Shown here in pieces: positions 19,797-28,861 of a DNA stretch of 64,000 nucleotides. This DNA comes from Fulvimarina sp040239565. Lineage in GTDB: Bacteria > Pseudomonadota > Alphaproteobacteria > Rhizobiales > Rhizobiaceae. Position numbers and translations under genes: made by a program. The notes under the pieces are model-generated. The model did not search any database. It saw nothing but the letters and a program-made list of their open reading frames with translations, and was not told the DNA's origin. Where the stretch lies: the NCBI RefSeq assembly GCF_040239565.1, contig NZ_JBEHWS010000010.1:1-64000 (forward strand), written 5' to 3'. Position 1 is the stretch's first letter, and every line of letters begins with the position of its first letter.

Positions 19797-19952
19797 TCAA
19801 GGGCGGATCATGATCGTGAGGCTGAAGACGACGAAACCAACGAGCGCGATTTTCCAGAAATCACCCCGCCGTTTCAGCCCCGGAAGGCCCAGGGGCCTCA
19901 CAAGATGGATACCCATCAGGACGATGAAGAGAAGCGAGAAGACCTTGCTCAC
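19797..19952 (-). CDS. Small membrane protein, 51 residues, between folC and murA
   Basis: This short reading frame starts at GTG 19952, twelve bases after the folC stop, and is preceded by TGAAAGG, which overlaps that stop. It ends at a TGA at 19797-19799. The predicted product begins VSKVFSLLFIVLMGIHLVRP, continues through a positively charged linker LPGLKRRGDFW, then a second hydrophobic segment ending LTIMIRP. Two transmembrane helices with a basic loop are therefore likely. The spacing suggests translational coupling to folC. I recall similar short proteins at this place in rhizobia but cannot name a family or function. Confidence 0.65.
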   Translation of the reverse strand: MSKVFSLLFIVLMGIHLVRPLGLPGLKRRGDFWKIALVGFVVFSLTIMIRP

Positions 19953-19963
19953 AATCGAGCCTT

Positions 19964-21298
19964 TCAGCGAGGTGCAAGCCCGCTTTTTTCGAGGGCCTCA
20001 CCAACGAGATAGAGCGATCCGCAGATGAGGAAGCGCGGCGCAGGCTGGACCGCCCAGTGTTCCGAAACGAGCCGGATGGCGGCTTCGATGCTGTCGGTCG
20101 CTTCGGCGTCGAGCCCGGTGTCGAGGGCGAAATCGACGAGCTCGTTCGGATCGATCCCGGCATCGGTCGTCGCGAGCGGCACGGTGATCACCCGGCGGGC
20201 GATGCCGTGAAAAGCCTCGAAGAAGCCGGTCGGGTCCTTGGTGTTGAGCATGCCGCAAATCAGGAAGAGCGGTCGCGAGACCTTGTCTTCGAGATCGGCG
20301 AAGACCTCCGAGATCGCCGCCCCTGCCCCGGGATTGTGTCCGCCGTCGAGCCAGAGTTCACCGCCCTCGACGACTGCTTCAAAGAGCGGTCCGGACGTGA
20401 TCTTGTGGAGGCGGCCGGGCCACTCGACGCTTGTCATGCCGGCTTCAATAGCCTGCTCGCTCGGCTTGAAGCCCCCCTTGCGAACGGCGGCGATCGCAGT
20501 CGCCGCGTTGGCGATCTGGTGGCGGCCATAGAGGCGCGGCAGCGGCAGGTCGAGGAGGCCGTCGTCATCCTGATAGACGAGGCGTCCGTGTTCTTCGAAG
20601 GCGAAGAAGTCCTGCCCGTAACGAGCAATCGGAGCCTTGTTGCGCTCGGCGATCCTGGAAATCACGTCGATTGCGATCGACTCGGGTTGGGGACCAACGA
20701 CAAGCGGGACCCCCGGCTTGATGATGCCGGCCTTCTCGGCAGCGATCAGCTCGACGCTATCGCCAAGATAGGACTGGTGGTCGAGGGAAACCGGCGTGAT
20801 CACGGTGACAGCCGGTTTTTCGAGAATGTTGGTCGCATCGAACCGGCCGCCGAGACCGACCTCGACGACAGCGGCATCGGCAGGATGTTCGGAAAAGAGC
20901 AGGAACGTCACGGCTGTCAGAATCTCGAAGACCGTGATCGGCAGGTCACCGACGGCTTTTCCGGCGCGAGACACCGCTTCGGCAAGAACATCGTCCGGCA
21001 CGAGCATACCGCGCTCGCCATCACGTCCCAGCCGATAGCGCTCGTGCCACGAGACGAGATGCGGCGAGGTATGGACGTGGACGCTGGTCTTGTCCGCTTC
21101 CAGGATCGCGCGGCAAAAGGCGGAGGTCGAACCTTTACCGTTGGTTCCAGCAATATGGACCGTCGGCGGCAGTTTGAGATGCGGATCACCAAGCGACGCC
21201 GCAAGCTTGCGCACGCGATCGAGGGACAGGTCGTATCCCTTCGGCAGTCGAGCCAGCAAGGCCTCGATCTCCGCATGGGCCAATGAGGTCGTGGTCAT
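19964..21298 (-). CDS. folC: Bifunctional folylpolyglutamate synthase/dihydrofolate synthase
   Basis: The 444-residue cytoplasmic enzyme joins glutamate to dihydropteroate and then extends polyglutamate tails on folates. The Mur-ligase-type P-loop GTNGKGSTSAF is at 51-61, with HTSPHLVSWHERYRL as the family signature, VEVGLGGRFDATN for metal and folate contacts, and DGGHNPGA in the C-terminal domain. It is followed closely by the small membrane gene, and accD lies 126 bases upstream in the same direction. The accD-folC pairing is widespread in proteobacteria. Confidence 0.95.
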   Translation of the reverse strand: MTTTSLAHAEIEALLARLPKGYDLSLDRVRKLAASLGDPHLKLPPTVHIAGTNGKGSTSAFCRAILEADKTSVHVHTSPHLVSWHERYRLGRDGERGMLVPDDVLAEAVSRAGKAVGDLPITVFEILTAVTFLLFSEHPADAAVVEVGLGGRFDATNILEKPAVTVITPVSLDHQSYLGDSVELIAAEKAGIIKPGVPLVVGPQPESIAIDVISRIAERNKAPIARYGQDFFAFEEHGRLVYQDDDGLLDLPLPRLYGRHQIANAATAIAAVRKGGFKPSEQAIEAGMTSVEWPGRLHKITSGPLFEAVVEGGELWLDGGHNPGAGAAISEVFADLEDKVSRPLFLICGMLNTKDPTGFFEAFHGIARRVITVPLATTDAGIDPNELVDFALDTGLDAEATDSIEAAIRLVSEHWAVQPAPRFLICGSLYLVGEALEKSGLAPR

Positions 21299-21424
21299 CG
21301 CGCCGCCCTACGATGCAGGCTGCAGAAATGCAAAGGAAGGATCGTCACACTGGTCGCTTGACGCGCAGGTTCACGCGGTTCGGAAAGATGGGAGACCGGC
21401 AGAGATTGGAGACCTGTCGCCAAG

Positions 21425-22381
21425 TCAGGCCGCATCGGCGTTTGCGCGTTCGGTAGCATTCACGCTGTCGGCCTGCGACTGGGCTTCGCCCGTCGATCCA
21501 TTTGCCGAGCGATCGGCTTTCTTCACGGTGGCCGGCTTCTTCGTCCAAATCTTCAATAGCGACGAAATCGTCGATTTCAACTCATGTCGATGAACGACCA
21601 TGTCGACCATGCCGTGTTCAAGCAGATACTCGGCGCGCTGGAACCCATCGGGAAGCTTCTCGCGGATGGTCTGCTCGATGACGCGGGCGCCGGCAAAGCC
21701 GATGACGGCGCCGGGCTCGGCGATATGAACGTCTCCCAGCATCGCATAGGAGGCCGAGACGCCGCCCGCTGTAGGGTTCGTCAGGACGACGATATAGGGA
21801 AGCCCCGCTTCTTTCAGCATTTCCAGCGCCGCCGTGGTGCGGGGGAGCTGCATGAGCGAAAGAATGCCTTCCTGCATGCGTGCGCCGCCGGACGCCGAAA
21901 ACAGCACCAACGGCTTCTTCTCGGCGAGTGCCGTCTCGAAACCCTTGATGATCGCTTCGCCAGCCGCCATTCCGAGCGAGCCGCCCATGAAGGCGAAATC
22001 CTGGACCGTCGCGATGATCGGGAGGTCTTCGATATCGCCCCGCGCGACAATCACTGCGTCGTCCACAGAAGTCTTCGAACGATATTCCTTCAGGCGGTCT
22101 GTATATCGCTTGGAGTCCCGAAACTTCAGAGGATCAGTTGCAACTTCCGGCAGATCGACCGTCTCGTAGAGGCCCTCGTCGAAGAACGCCTTCAGCCGGT
22201 CATGGGCACGGATTTTCATGTGGAAGCCAGACGACGGGACCACCCACTGATTGGCTTCGAGATCCTTGTGGAAGACCATTTCCCCGGTCTCGGGACATTT
22301 GATCCAGAGATTGTCCGGGACGGTTCGCGGCCCGAGCAGGCTCGAGAACTTCGGGCGAACGTAGTTGGTGATCCAGTTCAT
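21425..22381 (-). CDS. accD: Acetyl-CoA carboxylase carboxyltransferase subunit beta
   Basis: The 318-residue product pairs with AccA to transfer carboxyl from biotin to acetyl-CoA, the entry step of fatty acid synthesis. The catalytic crotonase-like region is intact (SGGARMQEG, TNPTAGGVSASYAMLGD, GFAGARVIEQTI). The N-terminal zinc ribbon of E. coli AccD, with four cysteines, is degenerate: only Cys29 (WIKCPETGEMVF) remains, as I recall for rhizobial AccD. The C-terminus carries about 40 polar residues. It follows trpA by 63 bases, so it is likely co-transcribed with the trp genes. Confidence 0.95.
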   Translation of the reverse strand: MNWITNYVRPKFSSLLGPRTVPDNLWIKCPETGEMVFHKDLEANQWVVPSSGFHMKIRAHDRLKAFFDEGLYETVDLPEVATDPLKFRDSKRYTDRLKEYRSKTSVDDAVIVARGDIEDLPIIATVQDFAFMGGSLGMAAGEAIIKGFETALAEKKPLVLFSASGGARMQEGILSLMQLPRTTAALEMLKEAGLPYIVVLTNPTAGGVSASYAMLGDVHIAEPGAVIGFAGARVIEQTIREKLPDGFQRAEYLLEHGMVDMVVHRHELKSTISSLLKIWTKKPATVKKADRSANGSTGEAQSQADSVNATERANADAA

Positions 22382-22444
22382 AGCTTAGCTTCGGGCTCGT
22401 TTCTTATGATCCGGGGCAGGATGTGGGCCAGAGCGAACGACTTC

Positions 22445-23269
22445 TCAAGCTTTGACGGTGCGCACGCCGCCAGCAATTTCGCGCACGATGCCGATTGCCG
22501 CGTCGACTGTCGAACTCGTAGCGGCGCCGCTGTCGAGCGAATTCTCGATCGCCGAAACAATCGCGGAGCCGACGACGACGCCGTTCGCACCTTTCCCGAT
22601 CTCGGCGGCCTGCTCGGCGGTTCTCACGCCGAAACCGACACAGACAGGGAGATCGGTATGGTTCTTGATGCGCCCTACTGCAGCCGCGACCTTGTTCGCG
22701 TCGGGCGCCGCCGCTCCGGTGATGCCGGTGATCGAGACGTAGTAGACGAAACCGGAGGTGTTCTTGAGGACCGCCGGAAGGCGCTTGTCGTCGGTCGTCG
22801 GTGTTGCGAGGCGAATGAAGTTGAGTCCCGCATCAAGCGCCGGGATGCAGAGTTCGTCGTCCATTTCGGGCGGAAGATCGACGACGATCAGGCCATCGAC
22901 GCCGGCTTCGAGCGCAGCCGGGATGAACCGTTCGACGCCGTAGATGTAGATCGGGTTGAAATAGCCCATCAGGATGACCGGCGTCTCGGCATCGGTTTCC
23001 CGAAATGCCTTCACGATGTCGATCGTCTTCTGGAGGCTTGCACCGCCCTTGAGGGCTCTGAGGCCGGCTTTCTGGATGGCCGGTCCGTCTGCCATCGGAT
23101 CGGAAAACGGCATGCCGAGCTCGATGATGTCCGCGCCCGCCTCTGGGAGCGCCTTCATGATCGCGAGCGATGTTTCGTGATCGGGATCGCCGCCCATGAC
23201 GAAGCTGACCATAGCGGGGCGGCCCTCGTCCCTCAGTCTGGCGAAACGGTCCTCGATGCGTGTCGTCAT
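22445..23269 (-). CDS. trpA: Tryptophan synthase alpha subunit
   Basis: The 274-residue TIM-barrel enzyme cleaves indole-3-glycerol phosphate to indole, which is channelled to TrpB. The catalytic acids are Glu50 (IIELGMPFSDP) and Asp61 (MADGPAIQ). The phosphate loop GFGVRTAEQA and VVGSAIV near the C-terminus are present. ATG 23269 (MTTRIEDRFARL) matches family N-termini. The longer frame upstream does not. It is separated from trpB by a toxin-antitoxin pair and cutA, all on the same strand. Confidence 0.96.
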   Translation of the reverse strand: MTTRIEDRFARLRDEGRPAMVSFVMGGDPDHETSLAIMKALPEAGADIIELGMPFSDPMADGPAIQKAGLRALKGGASLQKTIDIVKAFRETDAETPVILMGYFNPIYIYGVERFIPAALEAGVDGLIVVDLPPEMDDELCIPALDAGLNFIRLATPTTDDKRLPAVLKNTSGFVYYVSITGITGAAAPDANKVAAAVGRIKNHTDLPVCVGFGVRTAEQAAEIGKGANGVVVGSAIVSAIENSLDSGAATSSTVDAAIGIVREIAGGVRTVKA

Positions 23270-23419
23270 GATGCGCTTTCGGAAAGGCTGGTCGTCGGGC
23301 CAACGGTGAAAGGGATGTCCCACCATACCGTTGGCGTGGTTCGAATTCGCGCACTCATACGCGATCGTACCCGCCGCTGCCAAGCGGTCATCGCCAGCTG
23401 CAATCGAGCCAGTTGGCGA

Positions 23420-23743
23420 TCAGGTGCCAGTGCAGGTCTCGTCGATCCAATCGCGCGTCGCCTGATCGACGAAGGGCACCGCAAAGCCGAAGATGGCGGG
23501 TGTCTCGTAGGGGTGATGTTCGCGGATCAGCTTCGCGATCCGCTCGAACAGATCGGCGCGCGTCTTGACGATCAAAGGCGTCTCATCGCCGCGATGCTGC
23601 TTGCCGTCGTACCAGTAACGGCTGTCGATCTCGCGGCCGATCTGGCAGCAGGCCGAAAGCTTTTCGTCGAGCAGGATATGCGCGAGCTGGCGCGCATCCT
23701 CGAGTGTCGGACAGGTGGTCTGGATTTCGATGATGTCGGTCAT
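23420..23743 (-). CDS. cutA: CutA family divalent-cation tolerance protein
   Basis: The 107-residue trimeric ferredoxin-like protein of the CutA1 family has ILLDEKLSACCQI, the core RYWYDGKQHRGDE-type strand, LIVKTRADLF and HPYETPAIF, the last being the best-known family signature. It has been linked to copper tolerance in E. coli, but its biochemical role is not settled. It lies inside the trp cluster between the toxin gene and trpA, 150 bases before trpA. Confidence 0.92.
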   Translation of the reverse strand: MTDIIEIQTTCPTLEDARQLAHILLDEKLSACCQIGREIDSRYWYDGKQHRGDETPLIVKTRADLFERIAKLIREHHPYETPAIFGFAVPFVDQATRDWIDETCTGT

Positions 23744-23813
23744 GGAGTTTCGCTCCCCGGGCCTTTCCAGAGCAGAATCTCGTGACCACGCAGGTCCCGA
23801 GCTACGGCCAGTC

Positions 23814-24086
23814 TTACGTTCGTTCAGCGCGATCGTCCCATACGCGCAAAACCTCCAGTCGCGCGTCTGAAACGCGGTAGACGACGATGAATGGCGTTCG
23901 CAAGATTACAAATTCGCAGCACTCATCGTCGCCCGGACGACCGGAGTATGGGTTGAACTCAAATGCTTCGAAAGCTTTTCTGTAGCGTTCCCTCGCTCCA
24001 GCCGCACCTTCGAGAAATATCCGCGTGTAGTAGCGCTTGAAACATATGAGATCTTCGACCGCTCTCTCGAGGAAGACGATCTTCAT
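23814..24086 (-). CDS. RelE/ParE-superfamily toxin
   Basis: The 90-residue protein has the ParE/RelE fold pattern: a basic N-terminal strand MKIVFLERAVEDL, two helices with an aromatic pair (FKRYYTRIF), a conserved NPYSGRPGDD turn, then the strands FVILRTPFIVVYRV and LEVLRVWDDR. ParE-like members poison gyrase and RelE-like members cut mRNA on the ribosome. The catalytic residues of RelE are not obvious, so ParE-like action is more likely. It overlaps its antitoxin gene by four bases (ATGA). The pair interrupts trpB-cutA-trpA. Confidence 0.82.
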   Translation of the reverse strand: MKIVFLERAVEDLICFKRYYTRIFLEGAAGARERYRKAFEAFEFNPYSGRPGDDECCEFVILRTPFIVVYRVSDARLEVLRVWDDRAERT

Positions 24087-24361
24087 CGTTTGACGAAAAT
24101 ATCAGCCTTTGGAGGAGGAGGAACCCCATCATACGACCAAGTAGAAATCCAGCGATCGACCGCTTCCTTCGAGACAAACCGACCTTGGCCGGCCTCCGAG
24201 ATCGCTTGCCGCACGGCTTCCCGCTTAGATCGACGGGATGCAAGATAGCTCGCGATGTCCTGTTCAGCGATATGTGACGCAGTCTGATTCGAAGCGCGCG
24301 CTTCGGCATCAAGATCAGCCTTTAGAGCGTCATCGAGCGGAACATTGAGTTCGATCGTCAC
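24083..24361 (-). CDS. Antitoxin of the ParE-like pair
   Basis: The 92-residue acidic-to-neutral product lies directly upstream of the toxin, with which it overlaps by four bases. The N-terminus MTIELNVPLDDALKADLDAEA resembles ribbon-helix-helix antitoxins: a short strand followed by two helices (ASNQTASHIAEQDIASYL). The C-terminal half, with SKEAVDRWISTW, would wrap the toxin. It probably represses its own promoter, which must lie in the 41 bases after trpB or further upstream in the trp operon. Confidence 0.75.
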   Translation of the reverse strand: MTIELNVPLDDALKADLDAEARASNQTASHIAEQDIASYLASRRSKREAVRQAISEAGQGRFVSKEAVDRWISTWSYDGVPPPPKADIFVKR

Positions 24362-24402
24362 CGCTTTCTCCTATTGGGCTCACCCAACGCTCGGCACTTG
24401 AC

Positions 24403-25623
24403 TCACATCTCCACGCCGAGGTGCTTCGCAGCCGTATGCACATCCTTGTCGCCGCGGCCGCAAAGGTTCATCAGGATGATCTGGTCCTTGTCCATCTTCG
24501 GCGCGCGCTTGACCACTTCGGCCAGCGCATGGGCCGGCTCGAGTGCGGGAATGATGCCCTCGGTGCGGGTAAGGAGCTGAAAGGCTTCGAGCGCTTCGGT
24601 GTCCATGATCGGCACATATTCCACGCGACCTGAATCCTTCAGCCAGGAATGCTCGGGGCCGATGCCCGGATAATCGAGACCGGCCGAGATCGAGTGGCCT
24701 TCCTTGATCTGTCCGTCCGAATTCTGGAGTAGATATGTGCGGTTGCCGTGGAGGACCCCCGGTGCGCCGGCGGTGAGGGAGGCGCAATGCTCCTCGCCGT
24801 CGAGCCCCTTGCCGCCCGCCTCGACGCCGACCATGGAAACATCCTTGTCGTCGAGGAACGGGTGGAAGAGGCCGATCGCATTCGAACCGCCGCCGACGGC
24901 AGCGACGAGCATGTCAGGGTGACGGCCCTCGGCGGCCATCATCTGCTCCTTGGCTTCTTTACCAATCACCGACTGGAAGTCGCGAACGAGCTCCGGATAG
25001 GGGTGCGGGCCGGCTGCGGTGCCGATCAGATAATAGGTCGAGTCGACATTGGTCACCCAGTCGCGCAGCGCCTCATTCATGGCATCCTTGAGGGTGCCAT
25101 GGCCTGCGGTTACCGGGATTACCTCAGCGCCGAGGAGCTTCATGCGGAAGACGTTCGGTGCCTGCCGCTCGACGTCGGTCGCGCCCATATAGACCACGCA
25201 AGGCAGGCCGAAGCGCGCGCAGACGGTGGCTGTCGCAACGCCGTGCTGGCCGGCTCCGGTCTCAGCGATGATCCGCGTCTTGCCCATCTTCCGGGCGAGC
25301 AGGATTTGGCCGAGGCAGTTGTTGATCTTGTGCGAGCCGGTGTGGTTCAACTCGTCGCGCTTGAAGTAAATCTTCGCGCCACCGAGCTTTTCCGTAAGCC
25401 GCTCGGCGAAATAAAGCGGCGACGGACGGCCCGTATAGGTGGCGTTGAGGCCGTCGAGCTCTCGCTTGAATTCCGGATCGGTCTTCGCCGCGTTCCAGTG
25501 ATCCTGGAGGTCGAGGATCAGCGGCATCAGGGTTTCGGCGACGAAGCGGCCGCCGAACATGCCGAACCGACCTTCCTCGTCCGGACCGGCGCGAAACGAA
25601 TTCGGCGTCAATGGCTGGTTCAT
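24403..25623 (-). CDS. trpB: Tryptophan synthase beta subunit
   Basis: The product is a PLP enzyme of 406 residues that condenses indole with serine. The cofactor lysine is Lys99 in HTGSHKIN. GAGQHG-type and GGGSNAIG phosphate loops and the C-terminal LCGRGDKDV are present. ATG 25623 has GGGAGA at a normal distance. An in-frame GTG at 25629 would sit too close to that site. The start lies three bases after the trpF stop, which indicates translational coupling. Confidence 0.96.
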   Translation of the reverse strand: MNQPLTPNSFRAGPDEEGRFGMFGGRFVAETLMPLILDLQDHWNAAKTDPEFKRELDGLNATYTGRPSPLYFAERLTEKLGGAKIYFKRDELNHTGSHKINNCLGQILLARKMGKTRIIAETGAGQHGVATATVCARFGLPCVVYMGATDVERQAPNVFRMKLLGAEVIPVTAGHGTLKDAMNEALRDWVTNVDSTYYLIGTAAGPHPYPELVRDFQSVIGKEAKEQMMAAEGRHPDMLVAAVGGGSNAIGLFHPFLDDKDVSMVGVEAGGKGLDGEEHCASLTAGAPGVLHGNRTYLLQNSDGQIKEGHSISAGLDYPGIGPEHSWLKDSGRVEYVPIMDTEALEAFQLLTRTEGIIPALEPAHALAEVVKRAPKMDKDQIILMNLCGRGDKDVHTAAKHLGVEM

Positions 25624-25625
25624 CG

Positions 25626-26297
25626 TCACATATCTCCCTGCAACTCGTCTTCTCCGATCCGATCGAGCGCGTCGAAGAAACGCTGGATGCGGCCGATATC
25701 CTTGACACCGGGACCGCTTTCCACGCCCGAAGATATGTCGAGACCCGAGGGTCGCGCAATGCGCACCGCCTCTTGGACATTGTCGGCATCGAGCCCGCCC
25801 GAGAGCATGAAGGGGATGCTGCGGTCAAGCGCGGCCAGAAGTCGCCAGTCGAAGGAAACGCCGTTGCCACCGGGTAGGTTCGACCCCTTCGGCCGCTTGG
25901 AATCCAAAAGGATGCGATCGGCGATGCCGAGATAGGGGCTGATCCGTTCCAGATCCTCGATATCGGCGACAGGGAGGGCCTTCATGATGGAAAGACCGGT
26001 CGCCGTCTTGAGCTCGAACACGCGGTCGGGACTTTCGCGGCCGTGCAGCTGCACCCAATCAGGGGCGACCTCCGAGACCAGCCTGTCGACTGTCGCGTCA
26101 TCGGGATCGACAGTCACCACGACCGTCTGCGCTTGTCCGTTCACATGCCTTGCAAGCGCGGCCATCTCTTCGATTGCGACATGGCGCGGGCTCTTTTCGA
26201 AGAAAACAAAGCCAATATGCGTCGCACCGCGCGCAAGCGAGGCGTCGATCGCTTCACGGGTAGAGAGGCCGCAGATTTTGACGTCCAGTTTGGTCAT
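25626..26297 (-). CDS. trpF: Phosphoribosylanthranilate isomerase
   Basis: The 223-residue TIM-barrel enzyme catalyses the Amadori rearrangement in tryptophan synthesis. The catalytic Cys9 is in VKICGLS, with IGFVFFEKSPR, VQLHGRE and LDSKRP as family landmarks, plus the phosphate-binding ends FMLSGGLDADNV and DISSGVESGPG. ATG 26297 begins MTKLDVKICG. The longer frame upstream is not supported. It opens the trpFBA cluster; as is usual in alphaproteobacteria, trpE, trpD and trpC are elsewhere. Confidence 0.95.
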   Translation of the reverse strand: MTKLDVKICGLSTREAIDASLARGATHIGFVFFEKSPRHVAIEEMAALARHVNGQAQTVVVTVDPDDATVDRLVSEVAPDWVQLHGRESPDRVFELKTATGLSIMKALPVADIEDLERISPYLGIADRILLDSKRPKGSNLPGGNGVSFDWRLLAALDRSIPFMLSGGLDADNVQEAVRIARPSGLDISSGVESGPGVKDIGRIQRFFDALDRIGEDELQGDM

Positions 26298-26391
26298 CCT
26301 GCCCATCCAATAATGCTGGGGCCAGCGGTAGCACCGGTTTCGGAGTTTTTGCAAAATCAGCTCGAAGAGCGGGGACCCCCGAACCTGCGAG

Positions 26392-28857
26392 CTAGCTCGA
26401 TTTTCGCTTTGCTCGTGCCGTCGGCGCTGCGCCTGCCGGGTCTTCCGGCCATTCGTGTTTCGGATAGCGGCCTCTCAAATCAGCACGCACGTCCGACCAT
26501 GAGCCCGACCAGAAGCCGGGCAGATCGCGCGTGATCTGGATAGGGCGATGGGCCGGCGAAAGGAGTTCGATCGTCAATGGAAGGCGGCCATCTGCGATGG
26601 CCGGATGATTCTTGAGGCCGAAGAGTTCCTGCACGCGGATGGAAAGAACGGGCGAATCCTCGTCGTAGCGGATCGGATGGCGGTTGCCCGTCGGCGCTTC
26701 AAAATGGGAGGGTGCCAGATCGTCGAGCCGGCCTTGAAGGTGGCCGGGAACGAGGGCATTCAGCGCCTGTTTTAAATGGCCTTCGGCGATGTCGGACAGA
26801 GCGGTTGCGCCGGGGACGAAAGGCGCCAGCCAGTCGCAGAGCGACCCATGGAGCGCTGCATCGGACAGGTCTGGCCAGGCATCGGGGTCGGACTTGGCGA
26901 GAAAGCGCAGACGGCGGAGCAGGCGCTCGCCCTCTTTGTCGAAAGGAAGCGCGTGGAACGGCAGGGATTTAAGCCCCTCCATCAACGTGTTCGTCGCATC
27001 AAGGCCGCTCGGGTTCGGTAGGGGTTTTTCGGAAAGGATGATCCGGCCAAGCCGTTCGATGCGCCGGGCGCGAACCGCCCTCGCTTGCTTGTCGAAGATC
27101 AACGTCTCCTCGGTTATGCCCAAGCTGGCGAACAAGTTTCCAAGCGCTTCGTCCGAAAGAGGGGCAGCCGAGAAGATGCGCCCTGCCCGCGCGGCTCCCT
27201 GAAGCTCGGCGACCACGACTGCGCGGTTCTTGGCGAGAGCCTCGATCGGATCGAGTTGGCCGCCGCGTCCATTGACGAGAACGTAGGAGCCAGGCGCGCC
27301 GCGCTGAACGGCGACACGATCCGGGTAGGCGAGCGCGAGGAGCGCGCCCGGTTCCTTCGCCGTATCATCTGAAGAGGCACTACCACCCTTCGGTGCGCTG
27401 TCCGCAATGCGGCGCGCAAGGTGTTCGGCGCCTTTCGCGCGCGGGCTTTTCTCGCGTTCAAAGCGTCTCAGGCGTTCGGAGAGATCGGCGTCGTTTCCAC
27501 CCAGACCGCGTTCGGTTAGAAGGACGGCAAGCCGGGCAGCCGTCAGCCGGGCATCGTCCGGTGCGGCGACGACCATGCGAGCCAGTCGTGGCGGCAATGG
27601 AAGGGCGCGCATCGCCTCGCCGATTTCGGTCAGGCGGCCGTCCTCGTCGAGCGCACCGAGTTCGAAAAGCAGCTTCTTCGCCTCGGCCAATGCCGGTGCA
27701 GGCGGCGGGTCGAGAAAGGCCAACTCGGATGGATCGGCGACACCCCAGGCGGCGCAATCGAGAACGAGGCCGGAGAGGTCCGTCGCGAGGATTTCGGGCG
27801 GGTCGTAGGCTTGCAGCGAGGCGGTCTGCTCTGCGCGCCAGAGGCGGATCGCTATGCCCGGTTCGGTGCGGCCAGCGCGACCTGAGCGCTGATCGGCCGA
27901 CGCTTTGGAAACGCGCACCGTTTCGAGGCGCGAAAGCCCGGTCGCGGGTTCGAAGCGGGGCCTGCGGGCAAGGCCTGAGTCGATGATGACGCGCACACCT
28001 TCGATCGTCAGCGAGGTTTCGGCGATGGAGGTGGCGAGGACGACTTTTCGGATACCGTTGCCAGCCGGTCGCACCGCCAGGTCCTGCGCAGCACCTTCCA
28101 TGGCGCCAAACAGGGGAGCGATGAGAACGTTTTCGGGAACGCGGCCGTCGAGGCGTTCCGCGACCCGTTCGATCTCGCGCTGGCCCGGCAGGAAGGCGAG
28201 GATGCTGCCGGTCTCGGCCTCGAGCGCTTCGCGGATTGCGGCGGCCATGGCATCCTCAATCCGCTCTGTACCCGAATGCTCGCGATGGCGGATATCGACA
28301 GGAAAGGCCCTGCCTTGGCTCTCGATCACCGGTGCGTCGTTGAGGAGTTTTGCGACACGCGCACCGTCGAGCGTCGCCGACATGACGAGAAGCTTCAGGT
28401 CCTCGCGCAACGCGCCTTGGACGTCGAGTGCGAGTGCCAGACCGAAATCGCCATCGAGGGAGCGCTCGTGGAATTCGTCGAAGATGACGCACGCGATGCC
28501 GGAGAGCTCGGGATCGGCGAGGATCATGCGCGTGAAGACGCCTTCGGTGACGACTTCGATGCGGGTTTTGGCAGTGACCTTCGTGTCGAGGCGCATGCGC
28601 CAGCCGACGGTTTCTCCAACCGCTTCGCCAAGGATTTCCGCCATGCGCCGGGCGGCGGCGCGGGCCGCGAGACGACGCGGTTCGACGAGGATTATCTTGC
28701 CTTGGGACGGCGCTATTCGATTGAAAAGATGGAGCGGTGCGAGCGTCGTCTTGCCGGCGCCGGGCGGCGCGACCAGGACCGCGGCATCGCCCTGCTCCAG
28801 CGCCTCCGCGAGCTTCGGGAGCACTTCGGTGACGGGAAGCGACGGGAGATCTCGCAC
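26392..28857 (-). CDS. hrpB: ATP-dependent helicase HrpB
   Basis: The 821-residue product is a DEAH-family RNA-helicase-like ATPase. Walker A is APPGAGKTTL near residue 30, the box II motif is DEFHERSLDGD, motif III is SATLDG, and motif VI is QRSGRAGRTEPG. The HrpB-specific C-terminal domain, with WSDVRADLRGRYPKHEWPEDP at its very end, is present. Its cellular role is poorly defined. GTG 28857 lies four bases after the ynjD stop and has AGGGAATAGGACC upstream, so it appears coupled to the ABC transporter operon. The longer frame upstream overlaps ynjD and is rejected. Confidence 0.93.
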   Translation of the reverse strand: MRDLPSLPVTEVLPKLAEALEQGDAAVLVAPPGAGKTTLAPLHLFNRIAPSQGKIILVEPRRLAARAAARRMAEILGEAVGETVGWRMRLDTKVTAKTRIEVVTEGVFTRMILADPELSGIACVIFDEFHERSLDGDFGLALALDVQGALREDLKLLVMSATLDGARVAKLLNDAPVIESQGRAFPVDIRHREHSGTERIEDAMAAAIREALEAETGSILAFLPGQREIERVAERLDGRVPENVLIAPLFGAMEGAAQDLAVRPAGNGIRKVVLATSIAETSLTIEGVRVIIDSGLARRPRFEPATGLSRLETVRVSKASADQRSGRAGRTEPGIAIRLWRAEQTASLQAYDPPEILATDLSGLVLDCAAWGVADPSELAFLDPPPAPALAEAKKLLFELGALDEDGRLTEIGEAMRALPLPPRLARMVVAAPDDARLTAARLAVLLTERGLGGNDADLSERLRRFEREKSPRAKGAEHLARRIADSAPKGGSASSDDTAKEPGALLALAYPDRVAVQRGAPGSYVLVNGRGGQLDPIEALAKNRAVVVAELQGAARAGRIFSAAPLSDEALGNLFASLGITEETLIFDKQARAVRARRIERLGRIILSEKPLPNPSGLDATNTLMEGLKSLPFHALPFDKEGERLLRRLRFLAKSDPDAWPDLSDAALHGSLCDWLAPFVPGATALSDIAEGHLKQALNALVPGHLQGRLDDLAPSHFEAPTGNRHPIRYDEDSPVLSIRVQELFGLKNHPAIADGRLPLTIELLSPAHRPIQITRDLPGFWSGSWSDVRADLRGRYPKHEWPEDPAGAAPTARAKRKSS

Positions 28858-28861
28858 GGTC

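Noticed and set aside
21584..23785. 733-codon plus-strand frame across accD, trpA and cutA
   Set aside because: It runs antisense through three recognisable genes and across their boundaries. Long antisense frames are common at this GC content.
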